Source: Microdochium bolleyi
Lineage: Eukaryota; Ascomycota; Sordariomycetes; Xylariales; Microdochiaceae
Assembly (NCBI GenBank): GCA_001566295.1
Contig: KQ964258.1
Span: forward strand, 496,001-560,000
Direction: 5' to 3'
DNA length: 64,000 nucleotides
In this document: positions 33,600 through 42,835 of the stretch, piece after piece
Position numbering within the stretch: position 1 is the stretch's first letter
Layout: every line of letters begins with the position of its first letter
The notes under the pieces: model-generated
Seen by the model: the letters and a program-made list of their open reading frames with translations, nothing else
The model's database searches: none
Told to the model about the DNA's origin: nothing
Translations under genes and position numbers: made by a program

Positions 33600-35042
33600 A
33601 GATCAGCCGTGGATATAAGCCTTCATCTCGTCCCGCAGACTCATGCGTTTCTCGCCGTCCTGTTCTGCGAATGAAGACGAGTAAATGTGGTCATGCGTCG
33701 AGATATACGCAGCTGAGATGGACCTCGGACTAACGTTCTTGCATCGCAAAAGAGGATGGGAAGGCATAGAGAACGTTAGAAAAGGAAAACCTATTGTATG
33801 TCTCGTAAAATGCGCTGATGTCCCCAGTCTTGGCGCACCTTGCGGGCAACCCATTCAAATCAGAGACCGGAGAGTGGCATCGCTGTGATACGACCAATGT
33901 CGGGAGAGTCGTCCGAACTGCCAGGCCCGATTTTGCATCCTACTACAACAAAGTGATCACTCCCGCACAAGACTTGAACTCTCTCCCACTGTCAGTCCGC
34001 TCCATACGCTGCGTATCGAATCTACCAGACTGTCAAAAGGAAACCATGTCAAAAACGCCCAAAAGTACGGGCTTGCTATCATTTCGTGCGGTCCGGACAG
34101 CCCCGAAGTGTTGAGCACCATGAATGTCTAGTAGCGGGTAGGACGCAGTACCATCACTGCACCATCGTCAGACACACGGAGCTTCGAGTTGTCTATGTTC
34201 GGGAACGGTGCCGTTTGGCGAGAATCAATCAGGAGGATCTCCCACTGTTCAAGCATCGAAACCACGTTCCTGCGTGGCTCATACTGTGAACCCTCAACTC
34301 AAGTAGCCATGCCCGAGCTCTCCATATCTGTGGGGATGAGCACGCACAGATTTGGCCGATGTGCTCGATCTCCACAGGCACCTACCTGCCATGGCGGGAC
34401 GAGCAAGCCAGCTACATTGCTGTGCAGATCGTCCAGGCTCTAGGGACTGTGTGCTAGCTGCAACGAAACTCACCCACATGGAACTGAGAACTTCCCCGAG
34501 AAGACGACACTGAGATGAAAAGAAAATGCGCCCACCCATTGTTGTCACATGCGAGATTCACTCCTGCCCTGCCTTCTTTTGATTTGCACGCAAGGTAAGG
34601 TCAGAGAGGGTAGACTTCAGTCATCCGTCCAAGGGCCGAGAAGACAGACGGAGACAGCTGCAACGGAACCCGGCAAGTACCTGCCTGTCAATGTCGTATC
34701 ATTGGCCTTGAGCACAAAATATTGACTGCCCGAGAAGTCCTTTGCGAGAATCAAAGGCATGAGACGTGTGGGGAAGCTCCCTCGGTGAGCAGCATGCTGG
34801 TCAATCAAGGGGAATTATCGTATATTGCGTAAGAAATCATGTCCTGCGGTATCGTCCGCGCAACTTCCTGGCACCTCATCTTTGCCGAGCATGCCAATAA
34901 TACCGTCGATCAGCTCTTTTTATGTACACGTGGGAAGAGAACGATAGGCCCTCGACCGGCTCGGTCGCTGATCAGTTTTGAAATAGTGAGCTCCAATCAC
35001 CGATACGTCCTTAGCCACGGGCCTGCTTCCATAGCCTGGCAT
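33600..35042 (-). pseudogene. Possible decayed protein gene, very tentative
   Basis: On the minus strand, several short stretches read as plausible protein in consistent frames but are broken by single stops. From an ATG at 35042 (MPGYGSRPVAKDV...) one frame runs about 113 codons with two internal TAA codons, past GIIGMLGKDEVPGS and PLILAKDFSGSQYFVLKAND. Further on, another stretch (LEQWEILLIDSRQ, FPNIDNSKLRVSDDG) is followed by TAG and more open frame. Each stop is one C-to-T change from CAA, CAG or CGA. I could not build an intact spliced gene and recognise no family. Chance cannot be excluded: stop density is only about half of random expectation. Confidence 0.2.
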
Positions 35043-35323
35043 TTGTGTCTGTCGTCTACGTGATGGTAGCACAGCCCGAAGCAGGAAAGTGGTCTCGTGG
35101 ACCCCAACGAATACGTGGTAGCCTTGGAACTAGCACAGACACCGGGGCTGGGTTAGAAGAGCCACACCGTCCTGGTATTTGTGATCGCAAAGCGCGAGTA
35201 TCCAGAAAGCTCATGATGCACCCCAAAGGAGAAAAGCGATTCTGCATTCGTGCATTCGTACAAAATGAGTCGAGGCGGGCCGCAGCTTGCTTGCATGCTC
35301 TGTATTCGGGAGTCCTCGATGGC

Positions 35324-36432
35324 TTAGGCGTAGCCGTTGGCGCCATAGTGCGTGGCCTGCTGCCTCGTGTGATCCTCAAAGTACGGGTGGTTACAGGCCT
35401 GCTTCGCGGATATCCGTGTCGCAGGGTCGTATGCAAGCATAAGTTCGAGGAGATCAAGCCCGTGCTCATCGAGGTTTGTGCACAAAGGATGGCTGTAGTC
35501 GCGCTGCCACTTGGGGAAGGTGGACTTGTAGTCGGGATACGAAGTGACGCCCGGCCACGTCTCTTCACCGGGGGTCCCGAGTAACCTGCATGCAAGTCAG
35601 TCATCTACTGCCGCATTTTCATCTCACGCAGTCCCATACCTGAATGTCTTGAAGATCTGATCAATCTCAGAGTCGCCAGGGAAGAGCGGTTTCCTCGTGC
35701 ACATCTCCGCGAAAATGCAACCGACCGACCACATGTCTACGCCTGTGGAGTATTGCCGACCTCCAAGCAGAATCTCTGGGGCGCGGTACCACAGCGTCAC
35801 AACCTCGTGAGTGTAGGTGCGGAGCGGCACGCCGAACGCGCGTGCAAGACCGAAATCAGCGAGCTTGAGGTTGCCTTCCCGGTCGATGAGCAGGTTCTGA
35901 GGTTTGAGATCGCGGTGGAGAATGCGACGGCTGTGGCAGTACTTGATGCCATCGCAGAGCTGGCTCATGAACTTCTTGACCATGGCATCACCGAGACCGA
36001 GACGGCCAAGGTCGATAGTGGAGCCCTCGGGCAGAGCCTTGCCGCGGCCGCCATCGCTGACAGGGAGCGCCTCCATGTATTTCTTGAGATCGAGATCGAG
36101 GAATTCGAAGACGAGGTAGAGCTTGTGTCCATCGGCATGGACAATGTTGAAGAGCCGCACGATGTTGGGGTCGCGCATCTCCTTGAGTAGGGAAATCTCG
36201 CGAATGGCAGTGCTGGGAACGCCTTCGTCCTCGGCCTCGAGGCGAATCTTCTTGAGGGCTACAATGCGGCCGCTATTGGCAAGGTCGCGAGCCTTGTAGA
36301 CAACACCATATGTACCTGGCGGCGTGCACGTCTTGATTAGCCTTTGCCGCGTTGTTGGACTCCTGGGGCCGAGGACTTGTTGTGACCTGACTTACCTTCA
36401 CCGATCTTCTCCAGCTTCTGGTAGTTCTCCAT
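35324..36432 (-). CDS. cdc2: Cyclin-dependent kinase 1 (Cdc2/NimX)
   Basis: Three exons, 36432-36396, 36315-35640 and 35585-35324, give 324 residues. The first exon is only 37 nt (MENYQKLEKIGEG). All hallmarks are visible: GEGTYG loop with the inhibitory-site residues T14 and Y15, catalytic K34, PSTAIRE cyclin helix at 46-52, HRDLKPQN catalytic loop, DFGLARAFG, and the activation segment THEVVTLWYRAPE. An insert of about 20 residues rich in Gly (SDGGRGKALPEG) after the YMEALP segment is common in filamentous-fungal Cdc2. This is the master cell-cycle Ser/Thr kinase, acting with B-type cyclins in nucleus and cytoplasm. It is transcribed away from the AlkB-like gene across an 896-bp shared upstream region. 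Introns are 80 and 54 nt with good splice sites. Confidence 0.97.
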
Positions 36433-37328
36433 CTTGGGCCAGCGTGGGGTTCTCCAGGGTGTCCAGGTGGAAGGGTGGCGATTTCAAACGACGCGTCGAT
36501 GCCGAGGTTTGTCAAAGAGACACGCTGCCTGTCCGCTGTCGTGATTCTGGAGTTGTTGTTGTTGTTGTCGTTGTCGTCGTTGTCGTCGTTGTTGGTTACC
36601 CTGTGTGTTGTGGGATGTGGGATACAGCAAGCAATGGGAGAATGTGGTGCTGGATTCCTAGTGGTGGGCGGCGTTGTCGTGGCGGCAGGGAGGGCGAATG
36701 TCAATATTTGGACTGGGGTGGAGGGGTCCGTTGACGCGAGGGGCTAATACAGGGATTGCCGCGGCGAACAGGAACGGTACCAGGTAGCGCAAGGTTGCCG
36801 GCGTGCTCCGATTGTCGCCGTGAGCTTGTGAGACCAGATGAGAATTCTCTGACATGGAGGCTGGCTGATTGTCATTGCCGGCTCCTGATGAGGCTGCAGC
36901 GAGCAGCGGTGAGGCTGTCAGCTTATTTTTGTTGTCAGTAAACACAAGCTAGCGCAGGCCGACGCGCGCCGCCCGCGACAGCAGCACAGGCAAACTTGGG
37001 GACCAATTAGCGCTAGACTCACCACCCCAAGGCGCTCTTTCCCCAGTCACTGGGATACCCCTCCATCCACGCTTATCTTATCGTGAGGCTCGAAATTATG
37101 GAAGTTCTCCGAGGGGCATTACATTGTCGAACAGCTTCAGCATCGTGTCGCATGTGTCCTACCTGAGAGTACTTGTTAGATCACTCGAACCGCACCTGTC
37201 CTTGACTATCCCATTGCCTTAGCTACCCGGTATAGCCTGCACGTCAGCGTTGAGGTTCGTTTGATCACCCTCTCGCCGCCTGACCACGTCCAGGAGACAT
37301 TTCAGGAAGACGAACCACTATTTGTAAC
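36433..37328. promoter_or_regulatory. Divergent promoter region of cdc2 and AlkB-like gene
   Basis: 896 bp between two start codons in opposite directions. On the cdc2 side it holds an ACGCGT hexamer at 36491-36496 (the MCB/MluI-type site of G1/S genes in yeasts) and a TTG/TCG triplet repeat at about 36550-36597. A GC-rich core with GCGCGCC-type sequence lies near 36960-36980. Function of these sites is inferred. Confidence 0.5.
36550..36597 (+). repeat. TTG/TCG trinucleotide repeat
   Basis: Imperfect array of about 15 TTG and TCG triplets in the probable 5' leader of cdc2 (read as CAA/CGA in its transcript). Confidence 0.75.
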
Positions 37329-38427
37329 ATGACACTCGACTTGACGACCCTGGATGCCCACGAGCAGCCAGCGGAAGAGCTCAAGAAGATTTGGAAATCC
37401 TACTCGAGAACCGAGCATGCAGTTCTGCAGCAACACCCAGATATCGACGACACCAGGACCTCTGACGAGTTTCTGCTCAAAACACACATTCCCTCTGATG
37501 TGCTGAGGTCATCCTTCCGGGCGCTGAAAGGGGACAGCTGGGACGATGCCCAAGAGGTGGCAGATGCACCTGTCTATTATCACCCTCTTCTGCCAGGCAA
37601 GCTTTCTCTCTTGCAGCTCTATCAGCAGCCACGTGGACGCTAACGCTTCCTCAGGTCTCCTGGTCCTGCCCTCTCTCGTACCGCAAGATATTCAGAAAGA
37701 TCTACTGAACCGCATGATACATCGAGACCTGAGCAACCCCGTGCACCAAACCAATCTTCATCTACACTATGATCTCCCCTACAGGGAAGGCTCGGATGTC
37801 GAGTCGAGGTCTTTCTTCTCATACCCTCCAGATGATGATGTAGAATTCGTCCCCAAAGACCCAGACGTCCACAAGCCGCTTTCTATCAAGCAGGTCATGT
37901 TGCGCAGACTCACCTGGGTCACTCTTGGGGGGCAGTACGACTGGACAAATCGTGTGTATCCTGAGCACGACGCACGGCCCAACTTTCCTACAGACATTGC
38001 CGACTTCCTTCATACATTGTTCCCAGAAACTGATGCCCAAGCTGCAATCGTCAACTTCTACACTCCCAGCGACACCATGATGATGCACCGCGATGTCAGC
38101 GAGAAAACTGACAAAGGCCTTGTCAGTCTGAGCATAGGATGCGATGCGCTGTTCATGATCGCGCCCAATGACTACACCGACCTTGCTGAAGGACAGGGCG
38201 CTGGTGCGAACAAGAGGCCATATCTCCTGCTCCGCCTGCGTTCTGGAGATGCAATCTACATGACAAAGGAGTCTCGTTATGCTTGGCATGGCGTGCCGAA
38301 GGTTCTCAAGGGTACATGCCCAGAATTCCTCGCCGACTGGCCTGCAGAAGGGGACAGGTTCGCGCCGTGGAAAGGCTGGATGAAGAACAAGAGAGTGAAC
38401 CTCAATGTGCGGCAGATGCAGGACTGA
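37329..38427 (+). CDS. AlkB-like 2-oxoglutarate/Fe(II) dioxygenase (ALKBH1 type)
   Basis: Two exons, 37329-37596 and 37655-38427, give 346 residues. The 58-nt intron has a GC donor (AG|GCAAGC) and a textbook branch and acceptor (GCTAACGCTTCCTCAG); no GT donor in frame works. The C-terminal half is the AlkB double-stranded beta-helix: NFYTPSDTMMMHRDVSE gives the iron ligands H234 and D236, AWHGVPKV gives the third ligand H301, and RVNLNVR (R336, R342) is the AlkB 2-oxoglutarate-binding signature. WVTLGGQYDW before the core resembles ALKBH1. Expected activity is oxidative demethylation of nucleic acids (DNA or tRNA) in nucleus or mitochondria; the substrate is not determinable. Shares its promoter region with cdc2. 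Confidence 0.93.
37597..37654 (+). other. GC-AG intron in the AlkB-like gene
   Basis: Donor AG|GCAAGC, acceptor CTCAG, branch GCTAAC 15 nt before the acceptor. Needed to join HPLLPG to LLVLPSLV. Confidence 0.85.
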
Positions 38428-39588
38428 GCGTCGCTTTCTAGTTACCACAAAAGCATGCCTCGCCTAGTGTACCTATCAAATGCGATGCCCTAGAGACGCC
38501 AGCTTTATCGCCATATCAACAGCGGCAACGTTGACGAGCAGCCCGCACGACAGATGGCATTACATTCTGGTATTCTCTTGAGACTTGCGAGACAAGTGCC
38601 AGATTGTGCAGTTGATGGTCCAGGAATACGACACCGTTGATCAAGCAGGGACAACTAACACCACCAGGCGCTTCCACAGCATATGCGCATCCGGTCACCA
38701 ATAGTAATGATGAGCAGTTGCAAGCCAAGCTGAACGGTTGCACAAACCTTTCCGTCGTCACGTTGACAGACGGGTCATCTCTTCAGCCGTCGGCAGGGGT
38801 CAATGCTTGGCGTTTCGGAGTTCGACGAAGGTAGCCGCCACAGGACATCTTTCTTTTTGAAAGCATAAAGCATGGACCCAGCGACCATTCCAGCGACTCC
38901 GAGAAGCAAAAGTGTGATCCGTGTAGAGGGACTGGCAATGATTACAGATGCAGGCCCCGACAAGAACGACCACACATTCACAGGCGCAGCCATTGTCGAT
39001 ACACCATCCACGCCGTAGCTATCGTGATCCTCCACAGAAGGCAGACGGATGGCCGACCGGCGACCCTGCAGTAAAGTGACTCGGAAGCCTGTGGATCGGG
39101 CTCGCGCCTAGCCGTTCGCAGTATGGTTGGCGAACGGCAGTCTTTCAGCTGGCAGGGGTCATTTCCAGATTGAGGCAAAGCGCAGGGGTTTTGATAGGCC
39201 TGTCTTCCATGAGACATGGAGACGATGCAGGCCAAACCCTCAAGACTCTATGAATCAGGGAGATTGCCAGTACGGAAGGCGTACAAGGCTCTTCTATCGG
39301 CTCATGTGGAAGCACTGGGGCTGAAGACGGCGGTTAGTCGGCAGAAGCCACAACGGGCGGTGGGAAAGTGGCTGCCCGCAAGGGTCTCATAAGGCGTTCA
39401 GCCCCGTCCCAAGATGATGAGGGTCGCCTGACGCGGACTTTCTCTACTTCTCCACGACACCCAATCTCGACATACGACTCTCTTGGTTCATTGAAGCACT
39501 GGCCGGTCCGCCTATGCCAACGATTGCCTTTGTCCGACACTGCCACGCCAACCGCATCGTCTAGTGTTTCGGACGGATCACGAGCAGC
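38428..39588. other. Intergenic region
   Basis: Holds the possible small membrane-protein frame on the minus strand (noted separately) and the promoter of the cysteine-repeat surface protein. Otherwise nothing recognised. Confidence 0.5.
38775..38993 (-). CDS. Possible small single-span membrane protein
   Basis: 72-codon frame starting at an ATG in excellent context (CGACAATGGC). The product has one hydrophobic span at about residues 24-43 (ITLLLLGVAGMVAGSMLYAF) followed directly by KKKD, so the positive side would face the cytosol. The same frame is open upstream to an AG acceptor near 39070, so it could be the last exon of a longer gene whose other exons I could not join. No family recognised. 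Lies between the AlkB-like gene and the cysteine-repeat protein. Confidence 0.3.
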   Translation of the reverse strand: MAAPVNVWSFLSGPASVIIASPSTRITLLLLGVAGMVAGSMLYAFKKKDVLWRLPSSNSETPSIDPCRRLKR

Positions 39589-41846
39589 ATGGCAGCATGG
39601 CGTGCTTTGATGCTGGCTGTGTGCCTGGGCACGTCTGTGTCTGTCGCCCAGAACATCGTCTACGTGACTGACATCGAGATTTACACATCTCTAGTGAGTC
39701 TCTACACCCAGTGTTTCCTTGTTGGAGACCCAGCATTCAGGCTTCAAGCCGCTGGACGGCATGGTATATACGGCGTCAACACTGGTTGCTCACGCATCGA
39801 CTTCGACAGGCACCTTGTGCGAAATATGCCGTCAGCTACAACATCATGGGCATGACAAGATCGGCATGTGGTGAGGCAGTCACGGATCTTCAGTCTTGTG
39901 TCTGCAAGAAGGATGGCATCCCGACGGCCGTCACAAAGGGCATCGCTTCTTCGATCAGCTACAGTTGCGGCTCTACTGCGTCCGAAGACCTATCGAGTGC
40001 CATGCTGCTGTACACCGGTTATTGTAACCAAGCAAGCATAGGCTCGTTCCCAAAACCGACCACGCCGATCAATGCACAGATTACAGACCTGCCGGCCATA
40101 CAAGCACTTGCGCCGTGTGCTTCTCGCGCGGTGTCATATGCCGTTTTGTAAGCGCAGACTTTCCTGGTTGGTGCGAGAGAGTCTACTAACATGATGAACA
40201 GATCCATGGCAAGTCATTGGAGTCCTTGATTGCAATGCCGACACAATTCCTAACCAAGCGAAACTAGACAAACGACCTTTGCCCCGAAGACCCGGCCCTT
40301 TTGCAGTCCTGCGTGTGCAGCAAGAACCAGAACTCGCTCCGCGTCAGCCAAGTCATCAACTCGAGCGTCAAATACTCGTGTTCTCCGATCACGGCCGATA
40401 TCAGTGCCGCGCAAGGGGTCTTTGCGGGCTACTGTGGCCTGGGCGCTGGGACGACGTCATTTCCTACGGCCGCACCACCTCCCGGTGACAGTGAGTCGAC
40501 CTGAGGCATTCGAACCACGCGCCATTTCCAGACGCTGACAAGCTTGCCAGTGACCTACTATATCACTGCACTTCCCCAGTACAGCGCACTAGCCAAATGC
40601 GCGCAGTATGGCGTGTCTCAAGGTGTCATGTCGGTACGTTATATATCTCCAGGACGTTACATGGTAGGAGACAAGCTGATGACGGTGACTAGGCGACATA
40701 CGAACTGTGCCCCAACGACCCGGCTGGTCTCGCCTCCTGTGTTTGTCTCAAGACCGGCATGCCAAACTGGGTCAGCAAGATCATCACATCGAGCGTCAAG
40801 TACTCCTGCTCGAGCACTGCCACGCAAGATCTGAACTCTGCACTCTCCGTCTGGGACTACTTCTGTTCCGCCGCCAAGGCTGAGGTCAAGCCATCGGTGA
40901 CCGAATCAGGTTTGTCTTGGTCACAAAACGACGACAACCGCGAGCCACATCGTGCTAATTGTGGATCTCTTACGCAGTGACGACCACCGCATATACCAAT
41001 AACCTTCCTGGCTTGGGAGGCCAATCAGGTCAGACAGGGACGACCAAAAGTCCAGGAAGTCCTACTGGCGCAGGCGGCACCTTGGCCCCAGGTGGTTCTG
41101 GTGGCACGGCCAACGATAGCGATTCTGAGAAGAAGCCGAACATCGGTGTGATCGTTGGAGGAGTCATCGGCGGTATTGCCGTGGTCGTCCTTGTTGGTGT
41201 TGCAATCTTCTTCTGGATGCGTCGGCGCAATGCTGCCCGGAACGGTGATGGCGTGGACAACGCCATGGTTCAAAACAATTTCCCGCCAGCCACTACGACT
41301 GCCGTCCCATCGAGCGGCAAAAACGAGCTCGATGCGACTGCTGTGCCAATTCGCCCAGGTACTTCTGGTAGCTCCGGGAACAACGCGGCTGCTCTTGGCA
41401 CCGGACACGGAGTCTCACCAGTCTCTGCCGCCCACACACCAGAGCTCAAGAATCACGGTCCATTCCCGCCGCCTCCGCCGATGCCGGAGATGCCTTCCCA
41501 ATACGCAAACGCACCACATGGACCCCAGACTGAACTACACGGGCAGGACCTCAGACCAGAGCTGTATGGACAACAGACCTACAGGCCAGAGCTCCAGGGC
41601 CAGACCGCATATTACCCACAACAGCAGCCCGTCAGCGGGGTCCAGACAGTATACTCGGCGTCATCAATGGTGTCACCACAGTCCCCAGGGGGCCCGAATG
41701 GCTGGGGAAGCCAGCAGGTGCACGAGGCTCCGGGCCCTCATCACATTCCGCCCCAAGAGCTGCACGGCCAGGCGTGGATGACACCTACACAACCTCAGTA
41801 CTATGAGATGCCGGGAGGAGGGACTGCCTCATATGGCGGCAGGTAG
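39589..41846 (+). CDS. Type I membrane protein with three cysteine repeats
   Basis: Seven exons: 39589-39693, 39810-40147, 40202-40208, 40268-40490, 40551-40633, 40693-40909, 40978-41846; 613 residues with every phase matching. Residues 1-20 are a signal peptide (MAAWRALMLAVCLGTSVSVAQ). Three repeats of about 75 residues follow, each with the pattern L-A-x-C-A-x2-[AG]-V-S, then C, S-C-V-C-x-K, [YS]SC and a final [YF]C: six cysteines per repeat, probably three disulfides. The spacing recalls but does not clearly match CFEM. Then a Gly/Thr/Ser stalk, one transmembrane helix at about 379-402 (IGVIVGGVIGGIAVVVLVGVA) stopped by WMRRR, and a Pro/Gln/His-rich cytosolic tail with repeated PELxGQ motifs. 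It looks like a wall or surface sensor; function is inferred from layout only. Exon 3 is a 7-nt microexon. Confidence 0.85.
40202..40208 (+). other. 7-nt microexon
   Basis: ATCCATG between CAG at 40199-40201 and a GC donor (GCAAGT) at 40209. It yields L-S-M at the position where repeat 1 has M-G-M and repeat 3 has M-S-A; without it, repeat 2 is too short or out of frame. Flanking introns are 54 and 59 nt, both with CTAAC branch sites. Confidence 0.75.
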
Positions 41847-42835
41847 ATGGTGGTCTGAGCATTTGTTAACCTCCTGCCTGGCTTGTCTAGGTTACTTGCT
41901 GCACAATCTGAGGACGGATGAGCGTAATCGAGTTGGTGAGATAAGAGCATATTTACATCGGGAAGGATCTCAATAGACAGAAAGCCGGGATTTGTTGTGT
42001 CCAGAGCTTGGGACTTTGCGGTTATGCAACCACTATCCAAATTGTCGTACCCTGCACAAATACCGATAAGAACGACTTCCAAAACCAGTTGTGTGCCTTT
42101 TCCTCAGTTATATCTCACCCAGCGCTGTCTAATAGTGGAATGAAAACTACCCACAGCAAAGTGCCTTACCTCAGGTAGCTTCTCAATCGTGGCTGCTGTG
42201 CTGGCTTGGGGCCACCGCTAGATGCAAACCACCAAAGCACAGACCAATTAGGTGTGTTTGCTGGAGCTCCAGCTCTGCCCAAGCAACAAGCAGCTGCTAA
42301 AGTGGGGCGACCAGGTTGCTTGCTCCTGGCTCGGTTGCTGCTCGCTCTCCTGCAGCGTCGCGTTTCCCAGGTCGATTCGTCTGGCGCAGCTTCTGCCTCC
42401 CATACTTGCCTAGACCAACAACAAACCACAAAGGTCGTCTTGGGACCTCGACAACGCCCTTCGCTTGCGACATCGACCCAACAGACGCTGGCAAGCTTCT
42501 CCCAGCAGCTTTCCTGTGTTCAGTAGGGACTTTGCCATCAATCGACGACCACGCGCGTGGTCGTTCTGGTCTTCGCGGTTTGGCAATCGGCCTGCACTTC
42601 CCGGTCTCGATGTCCATGACCTAATCCAACTTCAGCGACGATTCACGGCGTCAATCTCCTTTGTCACTCCATTCACCACTGCCGACATTCCCTTCGTCCC
42701 TTCGTCGTCGCCGCCTGATCAATTCAGATCCGACAATTCTCCAGACCGTCACACCTGACCACTTTTCGTTCATTTGACACCATCGTCGCGACTTTCTCCA
42801 TGCATCCAGCATCGCATTGACGATTGCGATAAACC
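41847..42835. other. Intergenic region and MLP1 promoter
   Basis: 3' end of the cysteine-repeat gene, then the upstream region and CT-rich leader of the nuclear-basket gene. Frames here overlap and look random. Confidence 0.55.

Noticed and set aside
35045..35584. 179-codon plus-strand frame
   Set aside because: Antisense to cdc2 exon 3 and its 3' region.
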